A stretch of 64,000 nucleotides of DNA from Luteibacter sp. OK325 (GCF_003050935.1 NZ_QAOX01000007.1:62001-126000), one strand, 5' to 3'; numbered from the stretch's first letter, positions 1 to 11,198 are shown. Translations and numbers: made by a program. The notes: generated by a model not told the origin, from the letters alone.

Positions 1-240
1 CAGGGCGCGTTCTACGCGTTCCCGGATATCTCGGTGGCCTTCGGCAAGAAGCACAACGGCGTGGCAATCACCTCCGACGTGGACTTCTGCGCCGCACTGC
101 TCGAGACCAAGGGCGTGGCCTGCGTGCCGGGCTCGGCCTTTGGCGAGCCGCGCGCGCTGCGCATTTCCTATTCCTGCCCGGACGAGGCACTCGACAAGGG
201 CATGGCCCGCATCGTCGAGTTCTTCGCCGAGCTCACCTGA
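1..240 (+). CDS. PLP-dependent aminotransferase, C-terminal end (partial)
   Basis: The window opens inside this gene, leaving the last 79 residues and the stop codon. The fragment starts with GAFYAFPD and contains LRISYS, whose Arg matches the substrate carboxylate-binding Arg of class I/II aminotransferases (aspartate aminotransferase fold type I). The catalytic Lys lies upstream and is not visible. The likely role is transfer of an amino group between an amino acid and a 2-oxo acid in the cytoplasm. It is followed 34 bases later by malate dehydrogenase, which would fit an aspartate-oxaloacetate link, but the exact substrate cannot be fixed from this piece. Confidence 0.8.
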   Translation, partial: QGAFYAFPDISVAFGKKHNGVAITSDVDFCAALLETKGVACVPGSAFGEPRALRISYSCPDEALDKGMARIVEFFAELT

Positions 241-274
241 TCATTCCCAAGCGATATTCCTGAGGAGTCGAAAG

Positions 275-1258
275 ATGAAAGCACCCGTTCGCGTTGCCGT
301 GACCGGCGCAGCCGGCCAGATCGGCTATGCCCTCCTGTTCCGTATCGCCGCCGGCGACATGCTGGGTCCGGACCAGCCGGTCATCCTGCACCTGCTTGAA
401 ATCACTCCGGCGCTGCCGACCCTGCAGGGCGTGGTGATGGAGCTCAATGACTGCGCGTTCCCGACGCTCGCTGGCATCGTCGCCACCGACGACGTCAACG
501 TCGCTTTCAAGGACGTCGATTACGCACTGCTCGTCGGTGCGCGTCCGCGCGGCCCGGGCATGGAGCGCAAGGACCTGCTCGAAGCCAACGGCGCCATCTT
601 CGGCCCGCAGGGCAAGGCCCTGAACGACCACGCCAAGCGCGACGTGCGCGTGCTCGTCGTCGGCAACCCGGCCAACACCAATGCGCTGATCGCCCAGCAG
701 AACGCGCCGGATCTCGATCCGAAGTGCTTCACGGCCATGGTTCGCCTGGACCATAACCGCGCGCTGTCGCAGCTGGCCGAGAAGACCGGCTCGCACTCGA
801 CCGACATCGCCAGGCTCACCATCTGGGGCAATCACAGCTCCACGCAGTACCCGGACCTGCACCAGACCACGGTGAAGGGCAAGGCGGCGCTCGAGCAGGT
901 CGACCAGGCCTGGTACGAGAGCGACTTCATTCCGACCGTGCAGCAGCGTGGTGCGGCCATCATCAAGGCCCGTGGCGCCTCGTCGGCCGCGTCGGCAGCT
1001 TCGGCCGCCATCGACCACATGCGCGACTGGACGCTCGGCACGGCCGAGGGTGACTGGGTTTCCATGGGTATCCCGTCGGATGGCTCGTACGGCGTCGAGA
1101 AGGGCGTGATCTTCGGCTACCCGGTGACCGTGAAGAACGGCAAGTACGCCATCGTCCAGGGTCTGGCGATCAACGCGTTCTCGCAGGCTCGCATCGATGC
1201 GACCGAGAAGGAACTGCGTGAAGAGCGTGCAGGCGTGGCGCATCTGTTCGCGAAGTAA
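275..1258 (+). CDS. mdh: Malate dehydrogenase
   Basis: The 327-residue product interconverts malate and oxaloacetate with NAD in the TCA cycle. It has the N-terminal dinucleotide-binding motif TGAAGQIG, the substrate loop [14 protein letters not shown] with its Arg residues, and [12 protein letters not shown] carrying the catalytic His. Length and motifs match the cytosolic-type MDH common in beta- and gammaproteobacteria. The reading frame is open further upstream to 140, but the ATG at 275 has an AGGAG ribosome binding site about ten bases upstream and gives the normal N-terminus [12 protein letters not shown] strong terminator follows at 1287. Confidence 0.96.
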   Translation: MKAPVRVAVTGAAGQIGYALLFRIAAGDMLGPDQPVILHLLEITPALPTLQGVVMELNDCAFPTLAGIVATDDVNVAFKDVDYALLVGARPRGPGMERKDLLEANGAIFGPQGKALNDHAKRDVRVLVVGNPANTNALIAQQNAPDLDPKCFTAMVRLDHNRALSQLAEKTGSHSTDIARLTIWGNHSSTQYPDLHQTTVKGKAALEQVDQAWYESDFIPTVQQRGAAIIKARGASSAASAASAAIDHMRDWTLGTAEGDWVSMGIPSDGSYGVEKGVIFGYPVTVKNGKYAIVQGLAINAFSQARIDATEKELREERAGVAHLFAK

Positions 1259-1286
1259 GTTCGCAGCAGGTTTTTGCAAATAAGAG

Positions 1287-1315
1287 GGCCGCGCTGCAAA
1301 GCGCGGCCTTTTTTT
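1287..1315 (+). terminator. Rho-independent terminator of mdh
   Basis: GGCCGCGCT and AGCGCGGCC arms around a GCAA-type loop are followed directly by seven T residues. It starts 28 bases after the mdh stop codon. Confidence 0.92.
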
Positions 1316-1321
1316 GTTGTT

Positions 1322-1419
1322 GTGGGAGCCGCTTCAGCGGCGATTGGGTGCTTGCCTCAACCTGGCCCGCTCCCGCGGGATCGCCGCTGAAGCGGCTCCC
1401 ACAAGAAGCGGCTCCCACA
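1322..1419. repeat. REP element pair, GCCGCTTCAGCGGC class
   Basis: A palindromic unit with core GCCGCTTCAGCGGC and flank GTGGGA (1322-1343) is followed by an inverted copy (1381-1403) and a partial third copy (1404-1419). This head-to-head arrangement is typical of REP/BIME elements. It lies between mdh and the cation transporter gene, and an open frame through it falsely extends the downstream ORF. Confidence 0.85.
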
Positions 1420-1434
1420 TGGTTTACTACGCCC

Positions 1435-2379
1435 ATGGCCCATAGCTCCCGACTCGTCGTCTTCGTCGCCCTTGCCTCGAACGTCGCCATCGCCGTGGCG
1501 AAATTCGTCGCCGCGGCGCTCACCGGTAGTTCCGCCATGCTCTCCGAGGGCGTGCACTCGCTGGTGGACAGCGTCAACGAAGTGCTCCTGCTCTACGGCC
1601 TGAAGCGCTCACAGCGCCCGCCGAACCGCCAGCACCCACTGGGCTTCGGTCGCGAGCTGTACTTCTGGAGTTTCATCGTCGCGCTGCTGGTGCTCAGCCT
1701 CGGTGCGGGCTTCTCGCTATACGAGGGTGTCAATCACATTCTTACCCCGGAACCGTTGAAGGACCCGACGGCCAACTACATCGTGCTGGCTGTAAGCGCG
1801 CTGTTTGAAGGCAGCTCGTGGTACCTCTCGCTAAAGAGCGTGCAGCGGAAGAAGGGCAAGTACGGCTACTTCGAAGCATTCCGCCGGACCAAGGATCCGA
1901 CCACGTTTTCGGTGTTGTTCGAGGACACGGCAGCGCTGCTGGGCCTGGGCATAGCGGCCATCGGCGTCTACCTCTCCCATGCGTTGAACGATCCACGCAT
2001 CGATGGCTGGGCCTCTGTCGGTATCGCCGTGGTGCTTGCCGCAGCCGCCAGTCTTCTGGCGCGGGAGAGCAAGGCCTTGCTCATCGGCGAGCCCGCGCAA
2101 CCGCGGCTGCTGGCCCAGGTGTGCAACATCGCCGGCGAAGTGCCAGGCATCGAGGCGGTGAATGGGGTCCTCACCGTACAGGTGGGTCCCGACCATGTAC
2201 TGGTCGCGCTGTCCGCCGCGTTCGATGACGCGCTGACCACGGTAGAAATCGAGGCAGCTGTGCGCGAGATCGAGGCGCGAACGAAGGCGGCGAACCTGCC
2301 TATCGTGGCGTTGTTTATCAAGCCACAGACGCCGGAGGGGTGGCGGGAGAGGTTGCAGCAGCTGGATGGTAAGGCCTGA
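1435..2379 (+). CDS. Cation diffusion facilitator family transporter
   Basis: The 314-residue inner-membrane protein resembles CDF metal/proton antiporters that export divalent cations such as zinc, iron or manganese. The second membrane helix carries SEGVHSLVDSVNE, with the HxxxD metal site, and a later helix carries FEDTAALLG with an acidic pair at the position of the second half-site. A soluble domain of about 100 residues follows (from about 215). The frame runs back to 1348 through a REP element, so ATG 1435 (MAHSSRLV) is taken as the start. It is a single gene closed by a terminator. The metal cannot be told from sequence alone. Confidence 0.9.
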   Translation: MAHSSRLVVFVALASNVAIAVAKFVAAALTGSSAMLSEGVHSLVDSVNEVLLLYGLKRSQRPPNRQHPLGFGRELYFWSFIVALLVLSLGAGFSLYEGVNHILTPEPLKDPTANYIVLAVSALFEGSSWYLSLKSVQRKKGKYGYFEAFRRTKDPTTFSVLFEDTAALLGLGIAAIGVYLSHALNDPRIDGWASVGIAVVLAAAASLLARESKALLIGEPAQPRLLAQVCNIAGEVPGIEAVNGVLTVQVGPDHVLVALSAAFDDALTTVEIEAAVREIEARTKAANLPIVALFIKPQTPEGWRERLQQLDGKA

Positions 2380-2388
2380 ACGAGAAAA

Positions 2389-2409
2389 CCCCGCGTGTGC
2401 GGGGCTTTT
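2389..2409 (+). terminator. Rho-independent terminator of CDF transporter gene
   Basis: CCCCGC-GTGT-GCGGGG stem followed by C and five T residues, ten bases after the stop codon. Confidence 0.9.
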
Positions 2410-2432
2410 TCTCTGCTGTTTCTGTGCTCTTT

Positions 2433-2505
2433 GTGGGAGCCGCTTCAGCGGCGAAAAGCCCCCGCGTTGTAGCGGCCGCCAATCGCCGCTGAAGCGGCTC
2501 CCACA
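2433..2505. repeat. REP element pair, GCCGCTTCAGCGGC class
   Basis: Two inverted copies of the same palindrome as at 1322 (2433-2454 and 2483-2505) are separated by 28 bases. They sit between the ends of two convergent genes. Confidence 0.88.
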
Positions 2506-2531
2506 GGGGCTCCACACAGTGACCTATGGCA

Positions 2532-3536
2532 TCAGGAGTGCTCGCTTTCCTTCGGCGGCTTGCCGCGGCCTTCGATGTGACCACCGAAGCCCATGCGCAT
2601 GGCCGAGAGCAGGCGTTCGGCGTAGGTGTGGTCCTGGCGCGAACGGAAGCGGGCGAACAGGGCGGAGGTGAGCACCTCGGCCGGGACCGCTTCTTCGATC
2701 GCGGCGTTGACCGTCCAGCGGCCTTCACCGGAGTCGTCGACGTAGCCTGAGTAGTTGTCCAGTTCCGGGCCCTTGGCCAGCGCGCTGGCGGTCAGGTCGA
2801 GCAGCCAGGACGACACCACGCTGCCGCGACGCCAGACTTCGGCGATGTCGGCCATGTCCAGGCTGTAACGCTCGCGCTCCGGAATCTGCTTGCCGTCGCG
2901 GTTCTTCAGGATGTCGAAGCCTTCCGCGAAGGCCTGCATCATGCCGTACTCGATACCGTTGTGGATCATCTTGACGAAATGGCCAGCGCCCGCCGGACCA
3001 GCGTGCATGTAGCCGTTCTCGACGCGCGGATCACGGCCGTCGCGGCTTTCCGTGCGCGGGATGTCGCCGGCGCCCGGGGCGAGGGTCTTGAAGATGGGAT
3101 CGAGGTAGTCGACCGTGGCCTTGTCGCCGCCGATCATCATGCAGTAGCCGCGATCCAGGCCCCACACGCCGCCGGAGGTGCCGACGTCCACGTAATGCTG
3201 GCCCTTGACGGCGAGCTCTTCGGCGCGACGGGCATCGTCCTTGTAGAAGGTGTTGCCACCATCGATGACGATATCGTCCTTGCCAAGCAGGCCACTGAGC
3301 GTGGCGACGGTGTTCTCGGTGATTTCGCCGGAGGGAAGCATGACCCAGATGATTTTCGGCGAGGGCAGGGCCTTGACCATGGCCTCGAGGGAGTCGACGG
3401 CTTCACCGCCGTCTTTGGCGAGCGTGGCACGCGCGTCGGCGTTATTGTCGTAAACCACGGTCTGGTGACCGTCCCTCATAAGGCGGCGGGCGATATTGCC
3501 GCCCATCTTGCCCAGTCCGATCAAGCCGATTTTCAT
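2532..3536 (-). CDS. gnd: 6-phosphogluconate dehydrogenase, decarboxylating (short type)
   Basis: The 334-residue enzyme oxidises and decarboxylates 6-phosphogluconate to ribulose 5-phosphate. The N-terminus [19 protein letters not shown] is the nucleotide-binding fold. [10 protein letters not shown], the GTSGGVWG loop and [10 protein letters not shown] (Lys189 and Asn193) match the substrate site and catalytic Lys of the family. Its length fits the shorter, GntZ/YqeC-like branch (about 300-335 residues) rather than the 470-residue type, and that branch is often NAD-dependent, which I infer only. ATG 3536 is preferred over an upstream in-frame codon at 3560 because MKIGLIG is the conserved start. 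Confidence 0.93.
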   Translation of the reverse strand: MKIGLIGLGKMGGNIARRLMRDGHQTVVYDNNADARATLAKDGGEAVDSLEAMVKALPSPKIIWVMLPSGEITENTVATLSGLLGKDDIVIDGGNTFYKDDARRAEELAVKGQHYVDVGTSGGVWGLDRGYCMMIGGDKATVDYLDPIFKTLAPGAGDIPRTESRDGRDPRVENGYMHAGPAGAGHFVKMIHNGIEYGMMQAFAEGFDILKNRDGKQIPERERYSLDMADIAEVWRRGSVVSSWLLDLTASALAKGPELDNYSGYVDDSGEGRWTVNAAIEEAVPAEVLTSALFARFRSRQDHTYAERLLSAMRMGFGGHIEGRGKPPKESEHS

Positions 3537-3758
3537 GCGTGGGGTCCTCGATGAGTTCAACGTGGGGAATATGCGGATACCGTGGCGCGATGCAAGGTAT
3601 ACCTAAGAATGAGGCGCAAATTGGCGCCCCGAGGGAGATTTGATCCCCATGGTAAACCGCATGCCCGTCCGGCGTCTTGTGTTCACCTGACTTTCGGCAC
3701 GGTAGAGGCGAGCTTCATTTGCCGGTTACGCTGAGGGGTCGTCCCCAAGGTGCTACCG

Positions 3759-5711
3759 ATGAAAAACGTTGCCCGCCTGTCGATCGCCAGCCTTGCCCTG
3801 ATGGGTTCGCTGGCTGCTTCGGCCGCGACCTTCGACCCACGCGAGACCTTCGCGCCGTTCACCTATCCCCAACAGGCAACCGCTTATCGCTCAGGCAGCG
3901 GCATGCCGGGCCCCCTGTTCTGGCAGAACCGTGCCGACTACGAGCTCGCGGCCACGCTGGACCCGGTGAAGAACACCATGGTGGGCAAGGCGACCATCCA
4001 CTACACCAACAACAGCCCGGACGCGCTCGACGTGCTCTGGCTGCAGATGGACCAGAATCGCTACACCCCGGACGCGCGCGGCAATTTCACCTCGGGCCGC
4101 ACGCCCAAGCAGCACACTGACGGCTATCGCGTCGCCACGGTGACGCTGGAGCAGGGCGGCAAGACCGTCAAGGCCAGCTACGTCGTCGCCGACACGCGCA
4201 TGCAGGTACGTCTGCCCGAGCCCGTCGCGGCCCGCGGCGGCAAGGTCACCCTGACCATCGAATATTCTTACGATCTGCCCGGTGACTTCGGTGGCCGCAC
4301 CGGCTTCGCTCCTTCGAAGAACGGCAACATCTACGAGATGGCGCAGTGGTATCCGCGCATGTGCGTCTACGACGACCTGCGTGGATGGGACACCGCCCCC
4401 TTCCTCAACAGCGAGTTCTATCTCGAGTACGGTGACTTCGATTACGCCATCACCGTACCGGCGAACATGATCGTCGCCGGCTCGGGTGAACTGGTGAATC
4501 CGGAGGATGTGCTCACCGCCACGCAGCGCGAGCGCCTGGCCAAGGCGCGCGACAGCGACGCCACAGTGATGATCCGCACGCCGGCCGAAGTGACCGACCC
4601 CGCCAGTCGCCCAGGCAAGGCGGGTACGCTGACGTGGAAGTTCCGCATGAAGAACAGCCGCGATGTCGCCTTCGGCGCTTCGACGGCCTACGTATGGGAC
4701 GCCGCGCGGATCAACCTTCCCGAAGGCAAGAAGGCGCTGGCGATGTCTGTCTACCCGGTGGAAAGCGTGGGTGACAACTCCTGGGGCCGTTCGACGGAAT
4801 ACCTGAAGGCCTCCGTCGAACACTTCTCGACCAAGTGGTACCCGTATCCCTATCCTGTTGCCGTGAACGAAGCCGGCTCGGCGGCCAGCGGCATGGAATA
4901 CCCGGGCATCGTCTTCGATCCGATGAAGGCGCCGGCGAAGCCGCTGCATATGGTCACGGCACACGAGATCGGCCACACCTGGTTCCCGATGATCGTCGGC
5001 ACCGACGAGCGTCGTAATGCGTGGATGGACGAAGGCTTCAACACCTTCATCGACGTGTACGAGGCTGACGCCTTCCATCACGGCGAGTTCGCACCGAAGC
5101 GCGACAGCGAATACTCGCCCAAGGGTGGCAACCCGGTGGACGAAATCCTTCCGCTGCTGGCCGATCCGGATGCGCCGAACCTGCTGATCGGCGCGGACAT
5201 GGTCAAGGAAAAGTACCGTCACCCGGCGACCTACTTCAAGGCGGCACTCGGCCTGGTATTGCTGCGTGAGCAGATCATCGGGCCGGAAAGGTTCGATCCC
5301 GCCTTCCGCAAGTACATCGCCACCTGGGCCTATCATCACCCCTCGCCGTCGGACTTTTTTCGCCTGATGGAAAGCGAAGCCGGTGAGGACCTCTCGTGGT
5401 TCTGGCGTGGCTGGTACGCGAACAACTGGCAGCTGGACATGGCGATCACCAAGGTCGACGGTTCCGTGGTGACCATCGAGAACCGCGACCAGCTGGTGAT
5501 GCCGGCCACCCTGCGCGTGACCTTCGACGACAAGAGCACGAGCGACATCCGCGTGCCGGTGGAAACCTGGCAGCAGCACAAGAGCTTCGACCTGACCGTG
5601 CCCGGTGGGCGCAAGGTCGTCGCCGCCACCATCGATCCGGACCACGTGATTCCCGATCGTGACCGCTCGAACAACAGTTGGCCCGTCGTGGCCGCCGGCA
5701 AGGGCGGCTGA
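3759..5711 (+). CDS. M1 family metallopeptidase (secreted aminopeptidase)
   Basis: The 650-residue product starts with a signal peptide (MKNVARLSIASLALMGSLA, cleaved near ASA-AT). The zinc site is HEIGH (His402, Glu403, His406) with Glu425 eighteen residues on (WMDEGFN), the gluzincin arrangement of M1 peptidases. SGMEYPG matches the GxMEN exopeptidase loop. It probably releases N-terminal residues from peptides in the periplasm or outside the cell. A GTG at 3750 is in frame, but ATG 3759 gives the cleaner signal peptide. The Pr6Pr gene follows five bases after the stop, so the two may be co-transcribed. Confidence 0.92.
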   Translation: MKNVARLSIASLALMGSLAASAATFDPRETFAPFTYPQQATAYRSGSGMPGPLFWQNRADYELAATLDPVKNTMVGKATIHYTNNSPDALDVLWLQMDQNRYTPDARGNFTSGRTPKQHTDGYRVATVTLEQGGKTVKASYVVADTRMQVRLPEPVAARGGKVTLTIEYSYDLPGDFGGRTGFAPSKNGNIYEMAQWYPRMCVYDDLRGWDTAPFLNSEFYLEYGDFDYAITVPANMIVAGSGELVNPEDVLTATQRERLAKARDSDATVMIRTPAEVTDPASRPGKAGTLTWKFRMKNSRDVAFGASTAYVWDAARINLPEGKKALAMSVYPVESVGDNSWGRSTEYLKASVEHFSTKWYPYPYPVAVNEAGSAASGMEYPGIVFDPMKAPAKPLHMVTAHEIGHTWFPMIVGTDERRNAWMDEGFNTFIDVYEADAFHHGEFAPKRDSEYSPKGGNPVDEILPLLADPDAPNLLIGADMVKEKYRHPATYFKAALGLVLLREQIIGPERFDPAFRKYIATWAYHHPSPSDFFRLMESEAGEDLSWFWRGWYANNWQLDMAITKVDGSVVTIENRDQLVMPATLRVTFDDKSTSDIRVPVETWQQHKSFDLTVPGGRKVVAATIDPDHVIPDRDRSNNSWPVVAAGKGG

Positions 5712-5716
5712 TACCC

Positions 5717-6355
5717 ATGTCGCCACGCACCGCCGCGCTGTCGAACCTCTTCGCAGTCGTCGTCGCGGCGGTCGCGTGGCCGGCGCTGATGTTGCAGTAC
5801 TGGTTGATCCTGTGGTCCGGCCCGATCGGCTACGCCACGGTCCGGTATTTCAGCTTCTTCACCATTCTGTCCAACCTGCTGGTCGCGGTGGTGGCTGCCT
5901 CCGCGGCGACAGGCGGTAACTGGGCGCCGCTGCGCTTCTGGCGAAATCCGCGCGTGCGCGGCCTTGCAGCGCTATGTATTGCAGTGACCTGTCTTATCTA
6001 CGCCACGATTCTCGCCGGTCAATGGCATCCGCAAGGACCTCAGCTGATTGCAGATCGCGCCCTGCATTACGTGCTGCCGGCCCTGTATCTGTTCTGGTGG
6101 GTGGTACTCCTGCCTCACGGCACACTGGTATGGCGCGATGCGCTTCGCTGGCTAGGGTTTCCACTGGTATATCTCGTGTGGACCCTGCTGCGCGGTGCCG
6201 TGGTGCATGAGTATCCGTATGCGTTCGTCGACGCGGATCACCTTGGTTACGGCGGGGTGTTGGTCAATTCGCTCGTGATTGCTTTGGTGTTTGTCGTGCT
6301 TGGCCTCGGGCTTGTCTCGATCGACCGCGTGCTGGGCCGACACAGCAGCCCATAG
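5717..6355 (+). CDS. Pr6Pr family membrane protein
   Basis: The 212-residue protein has about six hydrophobic helices and little else. The segments RYFSFFTILSNLL and LHYVLPALYLFWW fit the Pr6Pr family, relatives of FAR-17a/AIG1 eukaryotic membrane proteins. Some eukaryotic members hydrolyse fatty-acid esters of hydroxy fatty acids. Whether this bacterial protein does so is unknown. The start at ATG 5717 lies five bases after the peptidase stop codon, which suggests translational coupling. Confidence 0.8.
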   Translation: MSPRTAALSNLFAVVVAAVAWPALMLQYWLILWSGPIGYATVRYFSFFTILSNLLVAVVAASAATGGNWAPLRFWRNPRVRGLAALCIAVTCLIYATILAGQWHPQGPQLIADRALHYVLPALYLFWWVVLLPHGTLVWRDALRWLGFPLVYLVWTLLRGAVVHEYPYAFVDADHLGYGGVLVNSLVIALVFVVLGLGLVSIDRVLGRHSSP

Positions 6356-6435
6356 CGTTATCCTTGCTTTGCATTGACCCTCGATTGACGGGGGCACTGC
6401 CATAACCGACCTGCTGCCATAGCAAAGGGTCCGTC

Positions 6436-8286
6436 ATGAGCAAGCCGCCGTTCGATGCTTCTGCGTTGCACGAGAGGTTCGATCGGTTCGATCACGCGCG
6501 TCTGCCCGAGCGGGTAGTCAATGCACGCGGTGCCGGCGCGCATGGCTATTTCGAGGCCTATGAGTCCATGGCATCGCTGACGCGTGCCGACTTCCTCAGG
6601 GCCAGGGGCAAGCGCACGCCGGTCTTCGTTCGCTTCTCCACCGTCTCGGGTTTCCGCGGATCCACCGACCTTGCGCGCGACGTGCGCGGTTTCGCCGTGA
6701 AGTTCTACACGGAGGAAGGTAACTACGATCTGGTCGGCAACAACATGCCGGTTTTCTTCATCCAGGACGCGATGGCGTTCCCCGACCTGATCCAGGCCGC
6801 GAAACCCGACGTGCATAACGAGATGCCGCAGGCGGCGACCGCGCAGGATTCGTACTGGAAATTCATTTCCTGCATGCCCGAGTCCATGCACATGATCATG
6901 TGGGCGATGTCGGATCGCGCCATTCCGCGGAGTTATCGCATGATGGAAGGCTTCGGCGTACACACGTTCCGCCTGATCAACGCGGCGGGCGAAGGACACT
7001 TCGTCAAGTTCCACTGGAAGCCGGCGCTCGGTTTGCATGCCGTGACCTGGGACGAGGCGGTCAAGATCTCCGGTAACGATCCGGACTTCCATCGCCGTGA
7101 TCTGTTCGACGCGATCGAGGCAGGCGACTTTCCCGAGTGGGAGTTCGGCGTGCAAATAGTGGATGAGAAGGACAGGCACGCGTTCGACTTCGACCTGCTC
7201 GATCCAACCAAGTTAATTCCCGAGGAAGTGGTGCCTGTCCGGCGCATCGGCAAGCTGGTGCTCGATCGCAACCCGCGCAACTACTTCGCCGAAACCGAGC
7301 AGGTGGTTTTTCATCCTGGCCATGTGGTGCCCGGTATCGATCTCTCCGACGATCCGCTCCTGCAGGGTCGCGTTGCGGCATACGCGCACGCACAGGCATC
7401 GCGCCTTGGCGGAGCCGACGGCTACGATCTGCCGATCAATCGCGGCAGGGCATCGGCGACCGACGTAGCGCGACGGAACGGTCACGGCACCAGTGCACGT
7501 AGCGATACCTTCCTCGATCACTTCACCCAGGCGCGCATGTTCCTGCACAGCCAGTCCGAGCCCGAGTACAACCATATCTGCCATGCACTCGAGTTCGAGC
7601 TCGGAAAGGTGAATTCAGCGGCGGTGCGCGAACGCACGTTGTTCATGCTGGCGCAGGTGGACGCGGACATGGCGGCCAGTGTCGGCAAGGGATTGGGCAT
7701 GCCTGTGCCGCGGAAGGTCGGGGCGCCGAAGACGGATCACTCGCGGCCTGCGCGGGATCTTCCCGTCTCGCCGGCGCTCAGCATGGCGAACGGCCACCCG
7801 CGCGGCATCGCCACACGCAAGGTCGCGGTGCTCCTGGCGGACGGCTACGACCGCGCCGACCTGGCCACGCTGCGCAAGGCGCTGGAGAGCAGTGGGGCAT
7901 GGATGAAAATCGTCGCACCACAACTCGGCGCCATCCCGTCACATCACGATGCAGTGGAAGCCGACTTCAGTTTCCGCACGAGCGATTCCGTCCTGTTCGA
8001 CGCGATTTATATCCCCGGTGGCCGAAAAAGCGTAGATGCTTTGAAGCGTCATGTGGAAGTCGGCGATTTCATCCGGGACAGCTGGCGGCATTGCAAAGCC
8101 ATCGCCGCCAGCGGCGCGGGCGTGGAGTTGTTGGCGGGGCTGCCGGGTGCTTCCGCCGCCAACGGCAGAATGAAGTCGGTGCATGGTGTGGTGGTCGCGC
8201 CGGGGAAGGCCAGCGACGCCATGGCCGAGGCCTTCGTGCAGGCCATCGCCAGCGGCCGGCATTGGGTGCGCGAAACGCTGGCTTGA
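6436..8286 (+). CDS. Large-subunit (HPII-like) catalase homologue with Asn at the catalytic His position
   Basis: The 616-residue protein aligns without gaps to the E. coli KatE (HPII) core from residue 29 to 316 as I recall that sequence. It has heme and pocket residues Arg26, Ser68, Asn102 (DLVGNN), His293 (FHPGH), Arg312 and Tyr316, the proximal heme ligand. Residues from about 460 form the DJ-1/PfpI-like C-terminal domain of clade 2 catalases. Two things are odd. The essential distal His in ERVVHARG is Asn29 here (codon AAT at 6520), and the proximal motif YxDTQ reads YAHAQ. The N-terminal arm of about 80 residues found in HPII is missing. HPII variants with Asn at this His are known to be inactive, so hydrogen peroxide dismutation is doubtful. 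It stands alone, without a visible regulator. Confidence 0.9.
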   Translation: MSKPPFDASALHERFDRFDHARLPERVVNARGAGAHGYFEAYESMASLTRADFLRARGKRTPVFVRFSTVSGFRGSTDLARDVRGFAVKFYTEEGNYDLVGNNMPVFFIQDAMAFPDLIQAAKPDVHNEMPQAATAQDSYWKFISCMPESMHMIMWAMSDRAIPRSYRMMEGFGVHTFRLINAAGEGHFVKFHWKPALGLHAVTWDEAVKISGNDPDFHRRDLFDAIEAGDFPEWEFGVQIVDEKDRHAFDFDLLDPTKLIPEEVVPVRRIGKLVLDRNPRNYFAETEQVVFHPGHVVPGIDLSDDPLLQGRVAAYAHAQASRLGGADGYDLPINRGRASATDVARRNGHGTSARSDTFLDHFTQARMFLHSQSEPEYNHICHALEFELGKVNSAAVRERTLFMLAQVDADMAASVGKGLGMPVPRKVGAPKTDHSRPARDLPVSPALSMANGHPRGIATRKVAVLLADGYDRADLATLRKALESSGAWMKIVAPQLGAIPSHHDAVEADFSFRTSDSVLFDAIYIPGGRKSVDALKRHVEVGDFIRDSWRHCKAIAASGAGVELLAGLPGASAANGRMKSVHGVVVAPGKASDAMAEAFVQAIASGRHWVRETLA

Positions 8287-8341
8287 GATCGGGGAGGGGC
8301 GGGCACGTGCCCGCGACGCTCAACGGGACTAGAATGCCCAC

Positions 8342-10167
<1,826 letters not shown>

Positions 10168-10174
<7 letters not shown>

Positions 10175-10207
10175 CCACCTGACCACCTGACCACCTGATC
10201 ACCTGGC
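10168..10207. repeat. Tandem repeat, 8-base unit CACCTGAC, five copies
   Basis: Units at 10168, 10176 and 10184 are identical; the fourth ends in T and the fifth in GC. The first unit includes the stop codon of the ABC transporter gene. The array fills the gap before the convergent LysR gene. Confidence 0.9.
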
Positions 10208-10220
10208 CGCCAGTCGCTCG

Positions 10221-11099
10221 CTAGCCTCTGGGCTCGAGGGTCTCGCGTTCGACCCAGGCAATAAACGCCAACGCCGCCGCAGTCGGCGGCCGATGCGCGG
10301 AGTGCACCAGGTAATACGCATAGCGCGTCGGCAGCTCCGGTCCGGGCAAACGGACCAGCCGCCCATCGGCCAGATGCGCCGACGCCAGCCGCGTGCGTGC
10401 CAGCACCGCACCCAGACCCGACGCCGCCGCATTGAGGCCGTCGGCTGAATCGCTGAGCGTATGCATCGTGCCGCCACGCGGGTAGCGCACCCCGGCGGCG
10501 CGGAACCACTCACGCCAGCCTTCCGGTGCGATGTCCGTCAGCAGGGGCAGGGTGGCGACGTCTTCGGGCGAACGGATGCTGGCGGCCAGTTCCGGCGACG
10601 CCAGTGGTTGCAGCGAGTCGTCCATCAGGAAGCGCGCGGTGAGTCCGGACCACTGGCCTGACCCGTAGCGAATACCCAGGTCGGGGCCGCCTTCGTCGAA
10701 GCGGACGAGGGAGCGGTCGGTGTCGATGGAGAGGCGCACCGTGGGATGTGCGTCGATGAAGCGTCGTAGCCGCGGGGTAAGCCAGTTTGCTGCCAGCGAG
10801 GGCAGTACGCTCAGGCGCAGTCCGTTATCGCGTCGATGCTGCCGCAGGCTGTCGAGCACGGATTCCACCTCGGCGAGCGCCGAACCGGCGGCATCGGCAA
10901 GCAGGCGGCCCTCGGGCGTGAGGGCCACGCCGCGGGCATGCCGTTGGAACAGGCTCACGCCCAAGGCCGTCTCCAGCTTGCGCACATGGTGGCTCACCGC
11001 GCTGGCGGTGAGATGTAACTCCTCGGCGGCATGAGCGAAATTCTGGTGCCGGGCAGCGGAGGCGAAGGCAGCGAGGGCGGGCAGGAGGGCGGATCGCAT
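10221..11099 (-). CDS. LysR family transcriptional regulator (GcvA-like)
   Basis: The 292-residue protein has an N-terminal winged helix-turn-helix (NFAHAAEELHLTASAVSHHVRKLE, given in part: ELHLTASAVSHHV is the recognition region) followed by a periplasmic-binding-like effector domain from about residue 90. The sequence is close to the GcvA/AmpR branch (LRLSVLPSLAANWLTPRL). The frame is open to 11198 but the normal LysR start is MRSALLPALAAFASAAR at ATG 11099. It faces away from the EamA transporter gene across 99 bases, so it may control that gene and itself. Confidence 0.92.
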   Translation of the reverse strand: MRSALLPALAAFASAARHQNFAHAAEELHLTASAVSHHVRKLETALGVSLFQRHARGVALTPEGRLLADAAGSALAEVESVLDSLRQHRRDNGLRLSVLPSLAANWLTPRLRRFIDAHPTVRLSIDTDRSLVRFDEGGPDLGIRYGSGQWSGLTARFLMDDSLQPLASPELAASIRSPEDVATLPLLTDIAPEGWREWFRAAGVRYPRGGTMHTLSDSADGLNAAASGLGAVLARTRLASAHLADGRLVRLPGPELPTRYAYYLVHSAHRPPTAAALAFIAWVERETLEPRG

Positions 11100-11198
11100 G
11101 GGCAGGGCTGAATTAAATGAGAGGCTGGCTTGCAAAGAATGCGCTTGTCCGGCGCGCCATTCCAGCGAGAATAGGGCATAGCCACAAGCGAGGTTCAT
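11100..11198. promoter_or_regulatory. Divergent promoter region between LysR regulator and EamA transporter
   Basis: This 99-base stretch must hold both promoters. It is AT-richer near 11110 (GAATTAAATGAG) than its flanks. LysR proteins usually bind a T-N11-A dyad in such gaps, but I could not assign a convincing one by eye. Confidence 0.5.

Noticed and set aside
1348-1434. N-terminal extension of the CDF transporter
   Set aside because: It would start in a REP element and has no ribosome site; MAHSSRLV fits the family better.
3891-5726. A 611-codon open frame on the minus strand across the M1 peptidase gene
   Set aside because: It is the high-GC antisense shadow of a clear peptidase with catalytic motifs; the antisense product has no recognisable fold.
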